Assembly: GCF_001661495.1 (NCBI RefSeq)
Contig: NZ_BDDT01000010.1
Location: 1-64,000 of the forward strand
Length of the DNA stretch: 64,000 bases
DNA from: Pseudoalteromonas prydzensis
Lineage (GTDB): Bacteria > Pseudomonadota > Gammaproteobacteria > Enterobacterales > Alteromonadaceae
Reading direction: 5' to 3'
Positions 27,620 to 37,392 of the stretch are shown here, one piece after another; position 1 is the stretch's first letter, and the number at the start of each line of letters is the position of its first letter. The notes under the pieces are model-generated. The model was not told where the DNA came from. It saw nothing but the letters and a program-made list of their open reading frames with translations, and did not search any database. The translations under genes and the position numbers were made by a program.

Positions 27620-27666
27620 CTTTATTTGTTTTGTGACTCGCCCGCACATACAAGGAGCTATAAAAA

Positions 27667-29265
27667 ATGATAGATGAAACCTTTGTGGATCTATCGCGAT
27701 TACAGTTTGCTGTCACCGCCCTGTTTCACTTTTTATTTGTACCACTGACCCTAGGAATGACCTGGATCTTAGTGATCATGGAGTCGGTCTATGTGATGAC
27801 CGGTCGAGAGATCTACCGAGACATGACCAAGTTTTGGGGTAAATTATTTGGGATCAACTTTGCCATTGGAGTCGCGACAGGCCTGACCATGGAATTCGAA
27901 TTTGGTACTAACTGGTCTTATTACTCTCATTATGTGGGCGATGTATTTGGCGCCCCCCTTGCGATTGAAGGGCTAATGGCGTTCTTCTTAGAATCCACCT
28001 TTGTCGGTATGTTCTTTTTAGGCTGGCAACGTCTCAGTAAACGCCAGCATCTTGGCGCTACCTTTTTAATGGCGATTGGTACCAACATGTCGGCACTGTG
28101 GATTTTAGTCGCCAATGGTTGGATGCAAAATCCAGTAGGTGCGGAGTTTAACTACCAAACAATGCGGATGGAAATGACTAGTTTTGCAGAGCTGGTATTT
28201 AACCCGGTTGCGCAGGTTAAGTTTATTCATACCGTATCTGCCGGTTATGTTGCTGCGTCTATGTTTGTTTTGGGTATAAGTAGCTGGTACATCTTAAAAG
28301 GGCGCGATCTTGCCTTTGCTAAACGTTCATTCTCTGTTGCCTCTGGTTTTGGTTTAGCGTCAATCCTGTGCGTTATTTTACTTGGTGATGAATCTGGTTA
28401 TGAAGTAGGCGAAGTACAAAAAGTAAAACTGGCAACCATAGAAGCTGAGTGGCATACCGAAGAAGCCCCAGCCGCGTTTACGTTGGTAGGTATTCCTGAT
28501 TCTGATGAACAAGTGACTCACGCTGCAGTTAAAATTCCTTATGCGCTGGGCTTAATCGCTACTCGTTCGTTAGATGAGCAAGTTACTGGCATCAATGATT
28601 TAGAAGACCAACACGAAGTGCGTATTCGCAACGGTATGATTGCTTATAAATACCTTGAAAAGCTACGCGGTGGTGATGACACACCTGAAAATATTGCTAA
28701 ATTTAATGATCTTAAAGACGACTTGGGATACGGCCTATTACTAAAACGTTATACGCCAAATGTGGTTGATGCGACTGAAGCGCAAATTCAACAAGCGGTG
28801 AAAGATTCATTCCCTAAAGTTGGCCCGATGTTTTGGTCATTTAGAATCATGGTTGGCTGCGGAATGATTATGTTAATCGTCTTCATCCTGGCATTTTATT
28901 ACAATGCACACCGTGTTATTGAACAAAAGCGCTGGTTATTATGGGCCGCAGTGTTCAGCATTCCTCTGCCATGGATAGCTATAGAGTTTGGCTGGATAGT
29001 AGCAGAATATGGCCGTCAGCCTTGGGCTATCTCAGAAATACTGCCGACCTTTTTGGCCACCTCGTCACTGACTGTCAATGATATATTGATCAGCTTAACT
29101 GGCTTTATCGTATTTTATACTGGTCTTGCTATCGTTGAAGGCTGGTTGATGCTGCGCTTTGTGAAGCTAGGCCCAAGCTCATTGCACACTGGTAAGTATC
29201 ACTTTGAGCACGATGAACATATAAATCACGACCAAATAACTGACGAGCAAGGAGCAAAATCATGA
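27667..29265 (+). CDS. cydA: Cytochrome bd ubiquinol oxidase subunit I
   Basis: A 532-residue membrane protein with the CydA start LSRLQFAVTALFHFLFVPL (heme-ligating His21), GVATGLTMEFEFGTNW, and the quinol-binding Q loop around 250-340. It carries hemes b558, b595 and d and oxidises ubiquinol to reduce oxygen, favoured at low oxygen. The ribosome binding site AAGGAG is 10 bp before the ATG. It is first of the cydABX-cydDC operon. Confidence 0.96.
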   Translation: MIDETFVDLSRLQFAVTALFHFLFVPLTLGMTWILVIMESVYVMTGREIYRDMTKFWGKLFGINFAIGVATGLTMEFEFGTNWSYYSHYVGDVFGAPLAIEGLMAFFLESTFVGMFFLGWQRLSKRQHLGATFLMAIGTNMSALWILVANGWMQNPVGAEFNYQTMRMEMTSFAELVFNPVAQVKFIHTVSAGYVAASMFVLGISSWYILKGRDLAFAKRSFSVASGFGLASILCVILLGDESGYEVGEVQKVKLATIEAEWHTEEAPAAFTLVGIPDSDEQVTHAAVKIPYALGLIATRSLDEQVTGINDLEDQHEVRIRNGMIAYKYLEKLRGGDDTPENIAKFNDLKDDLGYGLLLKRYTPNVVDATEAQIQQAVKDSFPKVGPMFWSFRIMVGCGMIMLIVFILAFYYNAHRVIEQKRWLLWAAVFSIPLPWIAIEFGWIVAEYGRQPWAISEILPTFLATSSLTVNDILISLTGFIVFYTGLAIVEGWLMLRFVKLGPSSLHTGKYHFEHDEHINHDQITDEQGAKS

Positions 29266-30401
29266 TTTTCGATTATGAAACGTTAAAGCTACTTTGGTGG
29301 GTGATCATCGGTGTACTACTGATTGGTTTTGCAATCACCGATGGCATGGACATGGGTGTGGCTATGCTTATCAAACTGGTGGGGAAAACCGATAGCGAGC
29401 GCCGTGTGGTGATCAATACGGTAGGCCCACATTGGGATGGTAACCAAGTATGGTTTATCACCGCTGGGGGCGCTTTATTTGCAGCCTGGCCGATGGTGTA
29501 TGCAGCGGCATTCTCGGGTTTTTACTTTGCCATGATGTTGGTGTTATTTGCGCTATTTTTTAGACCATTAGGTTTTGATTATCGCAGTAAAATCGATTCA
29601 CTGCGCTGGCGTAACAATTGGGACTGGGGCTTATTTGCTGGCAGTGCCATTCCTGCACTGGTATTTGGGGTCGCGTTTGGTAACCTGTTTTTAGGCGTAC
29701 CGTTTAGCATTGATGAATACCTTAGAACCACTTATCAGGGATCTTTTTTTGCATTATTAAATCCATTCGCCTTATTAGCCGGATTGATCAGCATCTCTAT
29801 GTTGCTTGCCCATGGCGGCATGTGGTTGCAACTGCGTACTGATAGCGATGTAGCTCGTCGCTCGGCGCAATATGGCCGTTATGCGCTCCTGGTATTTATT
29901 GTGTTATTTGCCCTTGCTGGTATTTGGGTTGCCAATCTTGATGGTTATCAAATTGTTTCTATGGGCGATAAACAAGGCTTTGCTAATCCACTTGATAAAA
30001 CAGTTACCACGGCAACTGGTGCTTGGTTAAATAATTACCAAGCTATCCCATTAAGTATTGCATTCCCTGTCATTGCTTTTGTTATGGCCGCCGCGGCGTG
30101 GTTATTATCAAAAGCAAACAAGCCAGCTTTAGCGCTCATTTGTACTAGCTTGATGCTTGCTGGCGTCATTTTAACTGCGGGCATGTCACTGTTCCCGTTC
30201 ATTATGCCATCAAGTAACTTCCCTGATATTAGCTTAACAATTTGGGATGCCGTATCGAGTCATATGACCTTGAATGTGATGTTTGTTGCGGTTGTTATTT
30301 TTGTCCCTATTATTTTATTCTACACCACGTGGTGTTATGTAAAAATGTGGCGCAAAGTAACCGTGAAAGAAATTGAAAATAATAGCCATGGCAGTTACTA
30401 A
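29262..30401 (+). CDS. cydB: Cytochrome bd ubiquinol oxidase subunit II
   Basis: A 379-residue membrane protein with the CydB opening LWWVIIGVLLIGFAITDGMD and GPHWDGNQVWFITAGGALFA, plus about eight membrane segments. It pairs with CydA in the inner membrane. The start overlaps the cydA stop by 4 bp (ATGA), so translation is probably coupled. Confidence 0.96.
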   Translation: MIFDYETLKLLWWVIIGVLLIGFAITDGMDMGVAMLIKLVGKTDSERRVVINTVGPHWDGNQVWFITAGGALFAAWPMVYAAAFSGFYFAMMLVLFALFFRPLGFDYRSKIDSLRWRNNWDWGLFAGSAIPALVFGVAFGNLFLGVPFSIDEYLRTTYQGSFFALLNPFALLAGLISISMLLAHGGMWLQLRTDSDVARRSAQYGRYALLVFIVLFALAGIWVANLDGYQIVSMGDKQGFANPLDKTVTTATGAWLNNYQAIPLSIAFPVIAFVMAAAAWLLSKANKPALALICTSLMLAGVILTAGMSLFPFIMPSSNFPDISLTIWDAVSSHMTLNVMFVAVVIFVPIILFYTTWCYVKMWRKVTVKEIENNSHGSY

Positions 30402-30413
30402 GGAGATTTAACT

Positions 30414-30566
30414 ATGTGGTATTTTGCTTGGATACTCGGTGTTTTATTAGCCTGTACATTAGGTGTGATCAACGTTATGTGGTACGAATTTGGTCAAAAC
30501 AAAGACAGTATCGCTGACGACGAACAAGAATTACACGATAGGCTTAATCGCCAAAATGACGACTAA
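30414..30566 (+). CDS. cydX: Cytochrome bd oxidase small subunit CydX
   Basis: A 50-residue protein starting MWYFAWILGVLLACTLGVIN and continuing with VMWYEF, the standard CydX signature of a single membrane helix followed by a charged tail. An AAGGAGA site precedes the ATG, 12 bp after cydB. It stabilises the heme centres of the CydAB complex. Its last codons overlap the start of cydD. Confidence 0.93.
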   Translation: MWYFAWILGVLLACTLGVINVMWYEFGQNKDSIADDEQELHDRLNRQNDD

Positions 30567-32343
30567 CCCCCGACCAAATCGCGCGCAACAAACGACGTTG
30601 CGCGCGTTCTTAAAAACTCATTCTGAACACGCTGGTAGCCTATTAAAAATAAGCATTGCACTAGGCACTTTTAATACCCTATTGATGATTGCCAGCGCTT
30701 ATTTGGTGGCCCGCTCGATTCATTTAGTGATGTTTCAACAGGCGGATTTAACAACCATCACCCCTTTACTTTGGCCATTAGCAGCACTGATCTTAGGCCG
30801 TGCTGTCTTGCTTGGATTTTCACAGCGGCTCAGCGCCAAGGCTGCACTTAAAATCAAAACCGCAATGCGCCATACCTTACTTGAAAAACTCACATTACTT
30901 GGGCCAAGCTATATTGAGCAACACGGCCATGGCGCAACCTTAAATACCTTACATAACGGTGTTGAAGCGTTACACGATTATTACGCCAATTACCTCCCTA
31001 GTGTGGCGTACAGCGCATTGATCCCTTTCGCTATCTTGATGGTGATTTTCCCCACGGACTGGAAAGCGGGTTTGATCTTTTTATTTACCGCACCGCTTAT
31101 TCCGTTCTTTATGATTTTAGTTGGCCACCAAGCTGAGCAACTTAATCAACAACGCTGGCAGCAACTGGCTGTGCTGGGTAATTACTTTTTTGATCGCCTA
31201 CAAGGGCTTACGCAGCTTAAATTATTTAATGCTACAAAACGTGAACTAAAACAAATCGCGAAAATCTCCGATGATTTTCGCCATGCAACGTTAAGTGTAT
31301 TAAAAATTGCATTTTTGTCGTCCTTTGCGCTGGAATTTTTAGCCACGATAAGCGTTGCCCTAGTAGCTGTGATCATCGGTTTCCGGCTATTTTTTGGTAC
31401 CTTAGACTTTGCGACTGGTTTTGTCGTGCTATTACTGGCTCCTGAGTTTTATTTACCGCTGCGGCAATTGGGTAGTCATTACCATGCCAAGTTAGAGGGG
31501 ATAAGTGCTGCGGCTGATATGCTAAAAATATTGAATGAGCCAATTCCCGGTAGCGATAATGAATCGTCAACTCGGCACAACGAGTATTCTCCATTAACCC
31601 TTGAGCGTATTGAACAACTGCGGATCGACAATTTAAACTTTCATTATCCAGACAGCAATGAAGGCGTTAACAATATTAACCTCACTTTTGCTGGCACCGG
31701 CTTATATGCCATCGTTGGTCAAAGTGGCGCTGGTAAAAGTACCTTACTGGATTGCTTATTAGGGTTTCACCCACAAGTGATCGCAGCCATCACAGTTAAT
31801 CAACAGCAGCTCACCCAATCTAATATTAGCCAGTGGCAGCAACATATTGCTTGGATCCCACAACAGCCAACATTGTTGTTCACCACTATCAAGGCCAATT
31901 TATTACTGGCAAAACCAGATGCCACAGCCGCACAATTAGCAGCCGCAGCCAAGCAAGCTGGCGCTCTTGAGTTTATAAATGCATTACCAGAGGGCTTTGA
32001 TACTCACATTGGTGAGCAAGGCGAAGGGCTCTCTGGCGGGCAAAAGCAACGCATTGCTTTAGCGCGGGCATTTTTAAAACAAGCGCCCATTTTAGTGCTT
32101 GATGAACCCACCGCACACCTTGATAGCCAAACTGAGCAACTAGTGCAAACAGCGATTAATCAATATGCGCAGGATCACCTTGTTGTGGTGATCGCCCATC
32201 GCTTAAATACTATCGAGCACGCCAAACAAATACTGGTAATGAAAGATGGCAGTGTGATTGAACAAGGCGACTTTAAAAGCTTGCTCAATCAGCATGGCGC
32301 ACTGTTTGATTTAGTTAATGCAAGGAGCACACAAAATGGCTGA
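30556..32343 (+). CDS. cydD: Heterodimeric ABC exporter subunit CydD (thiol reductant exporter)
   Basis: About 595 residues from ATG 30556, which overlaps cydX; the frame opens farther upstream but that part lies inside cydX. Six membrane helices are followed by an ATPase domain with GQSGAGKST, LSGGQKQRIALARA and ILVLDEPTAHLD. With CydC it exports glutathione/cysteine to the periplasm, which is needed to assemble cytochrome bd. It is co-transcribed with the oxidase genes. Confidence 0.93.
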   Translation: MTTNPRPNRAQQTTLRAFLKTHSEHAGSLLKISIALGTFNTLLMIASAYLVARSIHLVMFQQADLTTITPLLWPLAALILGRAVLLGFSQRLSAKAALKIKTAMRHTLLEKLTLLGPSYIEQHGHGATLNTLHNGVEALHDYYANYLPSVAYSALIPFAILMVIFPTDWKAGLIFLFTAPLIPFFMILVGHQAEQLNQQRWQQLAVLGNYFFDRLQGLTQLKLFNATKRELKQIAKISDDFRHATLSVLKIAFLSSFALEFLATISVALVAVIIGFRLFFGTLDFATGFVVLLLAPEFYLPLRQLGSHYHAKLEGISAAADMLKILNEPIPGSDNESSTRHNEYSPLTLERIEQLRIDNLNFHYPDSNEGVNNINLTFAGTGLYAIVGQSGAGKSTLLDCLLGFHPQVIAAITVNQQQLTQSNISQWQQHIAWIPQQPTLLFTTIKANLLLAKPDATAAQLAAAAKQAGALEFINALPEGFDTHIGEQGEGLSGGQKQRIALARAFLKQAPILVLDEPTAHLDSQTEQLVQTAINQYAQDHLVVVIAHRLNTIEHAKQILVMKDGSVIEQGDFKSLLNQHGALFDLVNARSTQNG

Positions 32344-34069
32344 CTTTATGCGCTTACTTAAATTATGTAAGCCACACCTAGGCGCGATGTTACTAGGTGC
32401 TTTCTTGGCAACTCTGACCGTACTGGCAAACGTTGCACTACTGGCTATTTCGGGTTGGTTTTTAGCCGCCATGGCGGCAGCTGGGTTAGCCGGCGTACAT
32501 ATGAACTACTTTACACCAGCCGGCACTATTAGATTTTTGGCAATCGTAAGAACCGCCTCTCGTTACGGCGAGCGATTGGTAACCCACAACGCCACTTTTT
32601 TACTGTTAAGTGAAATTCGTGTCAGTGTTTTTAACACGCTAAGCAAACTAAGTAATGTTGATTTAGCGATGAGCCGCAGCGCCGATCTATTCAACCGAAT
32701 GCAAAATGATGTAGAAGCACTCGATAAGTTTTATCTGAACGTGTTACTACCTATGATTGTTGCGCTTGTAAGCGTGCCAATTGTGCTGATATTTATGAGT
32801 GTATATAACGCTAATGTGGCACTGCTGTGCTTTATTGCACTGCTGCTTGTGGGCGTGCTACTACCTGTAATGTTAAGTAAACAACTACAACAAACCGCTG
32901 CACTTGAAGCAAAATATTCAGCCAGCTTGCGCGCTGAGTTATCTGACACTCTAAGCGGACTCAGAGAGCTTGCTATTTATCAAGCCACTGAGCAACAGGT
33001 TGAACAGTGTCGTACAGCCAGTGAGCGCTATAATCAGCAATTATTTACTCGCCACAATGCCGAGGCAACCAGTAATGGTTTATCACTACTGGTAGTGCAA
33101 TTGAGCATGCTGGGCGCCATCGTGATAGTTGCGCCACTGGTTTATAACGGCACTATGGTGAATGTTGAATTAGCCATGCTCAGTTTGTTTGTACTTGCCA
33201 GCTTTGAAACCGTGTTAACACTGCCCAATGCCTTTATTCAATTGCCAGTGGCACTGAGCGCAGCAAAACGTATTTTTGATTTAGAGGATAAACTGCCCTC
33301 TACGACTAACAGCACTAATGAATTAATGACAGTGCAACCTTTAGGACTTGAGTTTAAACAGCTAAGCTACTGTTATCATCCGGGTAGCTATGCACTAAAT
33401 GATATCAACCTAACAATCTTAGCACTGCAAAAAGTGGCTGTTGTCGGCCAAAGTGGCAGCGGTAAAAGCACCTTGGTTAATTTACTCAGTGGTTTATGGC
33501 CGCAGCAAAGCGGAACAATAAACCTAACCTCACCTGATAAAACCATTGCGATTGACACTATTAGCCAGCAAAACCGTTGCGAACTTATTAATATTGTTGC
33601 CCAACAGCACCATATTTTCGATGGCACAATTGCTGATAATTTACGTTATGCCGCCCCAGCAGCAAGCAAAGAACAAATGCTTGCTGCTTGCCAACAAGCA
33701 CAACTTGCTGATTGGATAAAGGACTTAAAGCAAGGCTTAAATACTCGCTTAGGTACAGGTGGTAGAAGCTTATCGCGAGGACAATCAAGGCGATTAGCGT
33801 TAGCGCAAGCACTCCTTCGTGCGCCAGCTATTTTGGTATTAGATGAGCCGACCGAGGGACTGGACAATCAATCTAAACATCAAGTTATGGATGCGATATT
33901 AACCAGTATGCAGCATTGTACTGTGATCAGCATAACTCATGATCCGGCCTTACTTGCTAATATGGATAACGTAATTTGGTTAGATCAAGGGCAAGTAAAA
34001 GCAGTTGCAACGCATCAGCAACTATTAGCAGAGCACCGTGATTACGTAAACTTGATCACACGGTTTTAA
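32336..34069 (+). CDS. cydC: Heterodimeric ABC exporter subunit CydC
   Basis: About 577 residues from ATG 32336, which has AAGGAG upstream and overlaps cydD by 8 bp; an in-frame ATG at 32318 is less likely. It has a six-helix membrane domain, then GQSGSGKST, the slightly divergent signature LSRGQSRRLALAQA and ILVLDEPTEGLD. It forms the heterodimer with CydD. The gene converges with the RlpA-like gene, and the two stop regions overlap by 4 bp. Confidence 0.93.
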   Translation: MADFMRLLKLCKPHLGAMLLGAFLATLTVLANVALLAISGWFLAAMAAAGLAGVHMNYFTPAGTIRFLAIVRTASRYGERLVTHNATFLLLSEIRVSVFNTLSKLSNVDLAMSRSADLFNRMQNDVEALDKFYLNVLLPMIVALVSVPIVLIFMSVYNANVALLCFIALLLVGVLLPVMLSKQLQQTAALEAKYSASLRAELSDTLSGLRELAIYQATEQQVEQCRTASERYNQQLFTRHNAEATSNGLSLLVVQLSMLGAIVIVAPLVYNGTMVNVELAMLSLFVLASFETVLTLPNAFIQLPVALSAAKRIFDLEDKLPSTTNSTNELMTVQPLGLEFKQLSYCYHPGSYALNDINLTILALQKVAVVGQSGSGKSTLVNLLSGLWPQQSGTINLTSPDKTIAIDTISQQNRCELINIVAQQHHIFDGTIADNLRYAAPAASKEQMLAACQQAQLADWIKDLKQGLNTRLGTGGRSLSRGQSRRLALAQALLRAPAILVLDEPTEGLDNQSKHQVMDAILTSMQHCTVISITHDPALLANMDNVIWLDQGQVKAVATHQQLLAEHRDYVNLITRF

Positions 34070-34446
34070 TCAATCACTTCAATAGTTACGTTAATAACTC
34101 CAGCGCTAGGCTCTGCGAGTTGCTCAAACGCATGCTTAGTTAAATCGATGATGCGGCCGCGAACAAAAGGGCCGCGATCATTGACTCTAACGACTACTGA
34201 GCGGTTATTTGCAGTATTTGTGACTCTCACCTTAGTGTTGAATGGCAACCGTTGATGTGCGGCCGTCATGGCTTGTTGGTCAAACTTTTCACCACTTGCG
34301 GTCAGTCGGCCATGGTATTTATCGGCATAAAAACTGGCCTTACCCTGCTCTGTGATGCCTGTATTTGCATCAGAATAACTTGCAGGCGAGCTACTACAGC
34401 CTGCTAAAATAGCCAAAGATAAGCTAATTAAAAGTGGTTTAATCAA
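34066..34446 (-). CDS. Short RlpA-like septal ring lipoprotein
   Basis: A 126-residue protein with a lipoprotein signal peptide (LAILAGC, Cys17) and a double-psi beta-barrel, GKASFYADKYHGRLTASGE to VRVNDRGPFVRGRIIDLTK. The catalytic-type aspartate of the NDRGP motif is present. RlpA proteins bind or cleave denuded peptidoglycan glycans. The C-terminal SPOR domain of classical RlpA is missing, so it is a short variant and probably not the main RlpA. Confidence 0.85.
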   Translation of the reverse strand: MIKPLLISLSLAILAGCSSSPASYSDANTGITEQGKASFYADKYHGRLTASGEKFDQQAMTAAHQRLPFNTKVRVTNTANNRSVVVRVNDRGPFVRGRIIDLTKHAFEQLAEPSAGVINVTIEVID

Positions 34447-34522
34447 AATTCAACGCTCCTTTAGTACGCATAAAGGTAGCAAGTATCAACTGAGCTGCAA
34501 CTGAATTAACTGCTACAAAACA

Positions 34523-34562
34523 AAAAAGCCACCGATTATTGTTCATAATCGGTGGCTTTTTT
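34523..34562 (-). terminator. Rho-independent terminator behind lpxA
   Basis: AAAAAAGCCACCGATTAT and ATAATCGGTGGCTTTTTT form a long perfect hairpin with a five-base loop. It lies 14 bp behind the lpxA stop, and shows that the lpxA operon ends here instead of reading on into lpxB. Confidence 0.88.
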
Positions 34563-34576
34563 AATAGAGCACATTA

Positions 34577-35347
34577 TTAACGAATAATACCGCGCTCAGA
34601 ATTTTTAACGAAATCAATCATCATTTGTACCGCTGGGTACTTAGCAGCATCTTCACTCAAGGTCGCAAGTGCGTCTTCTACACCTAAGCTCTTACGGTAA
34701 AGTGTTTTGTAAGCACGGCGCGTTGCCATCACTTCATCGCTTTCAAAACCACGGCGCTTCATACCTTCGGTGTTGATTGCAACTGGGCCCGCAGGCGTAC
34801 CAATGGTTGTTACAAATGGTGGTACATCTTTGTTGACGCCAGAATACATACCAACAAAAGCATGTGCCCCCACTTTACAAAATTGATGAATACCTGAGTT
34901 TCCTGCAAGAATAACCCAATCGCCAATATGTACATGCCCTGCTACAGACGCATTATTAGCAAAAATAACGTTATCGCCAATCACCGCATCATGCGCTACG
35001 TGAGTGTATGCCATAAACAAGTTGTTGCTACCAATCTTAGTAACACCTTGATCTTGAATAGTACCACGATGAATAGTGGCACATTCACGAATGACATTGT
35101 TATCACCAATGATTAGTGTTGTTGGCTCATTATTGTATTTTTTGTCTTGGCACGCTTCGCCTACAGACGCAAATTGAAATATATGATTGCCAGAACCAAT
35201 TGTTGATGGTCCTTTGACCACCACATGAGATTCAATAATGCAGTTATCGCCAATCACTACATCGTTGCCAATGTAGCTATACGGCCCAACTGAGACATTA
35301 TCGCCTAACTTTGCACCTGGTTCGATTATAGCTGTAGGATGGATCAC
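34577..35347 (-). CDS. lpxA: UDP-N-acetylglucosamine O-acyltransferase
   Basis: About 256 residues from GTG 35347, two bases behind the fabZ stop; the frame extends to 35371, but that part lies within fabZ. It is a left-handed parallel beta helix of hexapeptide repeats (HPTAIIEPGAKLGDNVSVGP) with MAYTHVAHDAVIGDNV, which holds the catalytic His. It performs the first step of lipid A synthesis. A strong terminator follows. Confidence 0.94.
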   Translation of the reverse strand: MIHPTAIIEPGAKLGDNVSVGPYSYIGNDVVIGDNCIIESHVVVKGPSTIGSGNHIFQFASVGEACQDKKYNNEPTTLIIGDNNVIRECATIHRGTIQDQGVTKIGSNNLFMAYTHVAHDAVIGDNVIFANNASVAGHVHIGDWVILAGNSGIHQFCKVGAHAFVGMYSGVNKDVPPFVTTIGTPAGPVAINTEGMKRRGFESDEVMATRRAYKTLYRKSLGVEDALATLSEDAAKYPAVQMMIDFVKNSERGIIR

Positions 35348-35349
35348 AA

Positions 35350-35802
35350 TTAAAGCTCTCTTCTCGCACACATAATTTCGGCACTACATACTACTTTGCC
35401 GTCGACTTTTGCTTCAGCAGCAAACTTCCAGATATTACGGCGCTCTTTTAAAAACTGTACATGTAAATGCATAGTATCGCCAGGAGTAACTGGTTGTTTA
35501 AAACGCGCATTATCTATCGCTGCAAATAAATATAGCTCATTTTCACTGCGATTTTCGACTGTTTTAAAACCTAATAAACCGGTTGCCTGCGCCATGGCTT
35601 CTAAAATTAATACACCTGGAAAAATAGGCTGGTTTGGAAAGTGGCCAGTAAAGATAGGTTCGTTAAAAGTTACGTTCTTAATCGCATGCAATGATTCACC
35701 TGGGGTGTAATCAAGTACACGGTCAACCAGTAGCATCGGGTAACGATGCGGAAGTAAACTTAAAATTTCTTGTATATCTAGGCTATTTAATTCGTTTGCC
35801 AA
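35350..35802 (-). CDS. fabZ: 3-hydroxyacyl-ACP dehydratase FabZ
   Basis: The TTG at 35802 behind AAGGATGCTAT gives about 150 residues, normal for FabZ; the ATG at 35826 would overlap lpxD. The hot-dog fold motifs [14 protein letters not shown] and [19 protein letters not shown] contain the catalytic His and Glu. It dehydrates hydroxyacyl-ACP in fatty acid synthesis, and its position between lpxD and lpxA is conserved. Confidence 0.93.
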   Translation of the reverse strand: MANELNSLDIQEILSLLPHRYPMLLVDRVLDYTPGESLHAIKNVTFNEPIFTGHFPNQPIFPGVLILEAMAQATGLLGFKTVENRSENELYLFAAIDNARFKQPVTPGDTMHLHVQFLKERRNIWKFAAEAKVDGKVVCSAEIMCARREL

Positions 35803-35815
35803 AATAGCATCCTTA

Positions 35816-36853
35816 TCAATTATCAACGTTTAATGACTTAGTCAGAGTCTCTAGCGCTTTAAGGCGGACTTTCATCTCTGGCAAATTACGTAAATGAGCA
35901 ATGTTACGACGCCACTCTTTATTGGAAGAATGTGGCAACCCAGAAGAGTAAACACCCGGTTCTGAAATCGCTTTAGTTACCATGCTCATACCCGTAAGTA
36001 TAACACCATCACAGATATCTATGTGACCATTTATGCCGACAAGCCCTGCAATTTGGCAGTTTTTACCAATAGTGGTACTACCAGCTATCACGGTACACCC
36101 GGCAATTGCTGTGCCTGAACCAATTTCTACATTGTGAGCTATTTGACATTGATTATCGATAATCACGTTACTATGAATAATAGTGTCGTCAAGCGCACCA
36201 CGGTCAACCGCAGTACCGGCTCCAATCTCTACTTTATCACCAATAATAACACGACCGAGCTGAGGGATTTTTATCCATTGCCCTTTGTCGTTAGCATAAC
36301 CAAAACCGTCACTGCCAATGATTGCTGATGATTGGAATAAACAATCACTGCCAATCTCTATGTCGTGATAAATACTGACATTTGCCCATAATTTTGTGCC
36401 ACTGCCAATTTTAGTGTTTTCACCAATAAAGCAATTTGCACCAATTTGCACGTTATCGCCAATCACAGCACCGGCTTCAATTACAGCATTCGCAGCAATC
36501 GCAGCAGTATTGGCTACTGTAGCTTGCGGGTGAATAACTGCACTTGGGTGAACCCCGGCTAATGCCGAGCGTGGTGTAGTATCCAGTAACTGCGCTAATT
36601 TTGCGTAACAAACATAGGGGTTTGCAACAATCAGCTTATTACCTTGGTAATACGGTGCATCAGCGGCTGATAAGATCACGGCACTGGCCTGAGTATCTGC
36701 TAATTGTGAGCGATATTTCTTATTCGCTAAAAATGCAATATGCCCAGAGCGGGCATTTGCAAGTGTAGCTATTTTTGAGATTTCTATAGCGCCATCACCA
36801 TCAAGTTCGGCGCTTAGAAGTTCCGCAATCTGCGAAAGCGTATAATTATGCAT
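35816..36853 (-). CDS. lpxD: UDP-3-O-(3-hydroxyacyl)glucosamine N-acyltransferase
   Basis: A 345-residue protein: an N-terminal uridine-binding domain (about 1-95) followed by hexapeptide repeats (around 100-310, for example [20 protein letters not shown]) and a C-terminal helix. It adds the second acyl chain during lipid A synthesis. It follows skp by 9 bp in the bamA-skp-lpxD-fabZ-lpxA order. Confidence 0.95.
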   Translation of the reverse strand: MHNYTLSQIAELLSAELDGDGAIEISKIATLANARSGHIAFLANKKYRSQLADTQASAVILSAADAPYYQGNKLIVANPYVCYAKLAQLLDTTPRSALAGVHPSAVIHPQATVANTAAIAANAVIEAGAVIGDNVQIGANCFIGENTKIGSGTKLWANVSIYHDIEIGSDCLFQSSAIIGSDGFGYANDKGQWIKIPQLGRVIIGDKVEIGAGTAVDRGALDDTIIHSNVIIDNQCQIAHNVEIGSGTAIAGCTVIAGSTTIGKNCQIAGLVGINGHIDICDGVILTGMSMVTKAISEPGVYSSGLPHSSNKEWRRNIAHLRNLPEMKVRLKALETLTKSLNVDN

Positions 36854-36862
36854 ATATCAGTT

Positions 36863-37381
36863 CTATTGCTTACTTACTTTATCAACAACTTTGCTTGATA
36901 AATCAACAACTGTTTTCGGGTTAAAGTAGATAGTCGTATCTTTAACTTTAACTTCATCGTATTTACCATCTTTAGCAATATCTTCGATTGCTTTGATGAT
37001 AATACCTTGTACTTTAGCAAGCTCTTGGTTTTGACGTACTTTAATTTCTTGCTCTAAAGGACGACCTTTTTCAGCAAGATTTTTTTGCATGCCTTCTACT
37101 TTTTCACGTAACGCATCTTTTTGCGCTTGGCTCATAGTTGTAGCTTCACGTTTAAACTTTTCTGCTTCAAAGCGAATATCGCCTTGTAGTTTTTCTAGCT
37201 CTTGGCGACGCTCTGCAAACTCAGCTTGTAACGTTTGCTCAACCTTTGCCATTTGTGGAATTTGTTTGTAGATTTCTTGCATATCTACAATACCAACTTT
37301 ATGTGCAAAAGCACTTACAGAAGTACCCATCATAAGTGTTGCTAAAATGGCGATTGCCGATGATTTAAATGATTTTTTCAC
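36863..37381 (-). CDS. skp: Periplasmic chaperone Skp (OmpH)
   Basis: A 172-residue protein from a GTG start with AAAGGAG upstream. A signal peptide ends at SAFAHK. Residues 45-120 are long charged helices forming the jellyfish-like coiled-coil arms. It holds unfolded outer membrane proteins for the BamA machine encoded just upstream. Confidence 0.93.
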   Translation of the reverse strand: MKKSFKSSAIAILATLMMGTSVSAFAHKVGIVDMQEIYKQIPQMAKVEQTLQAEFAERRQELEKLQGDIRFEAEKFKREATTMSQAQKDALREKVEGMQKNLAEKGRPLEQEIKVRQNQELAKVQGIIIKAIEDIAKDGKYDEVKVKDTTIYFNPKTVVDLSSKVVDKVSKQ

Positions 37382-37392
37382 AAAAAACTCCT

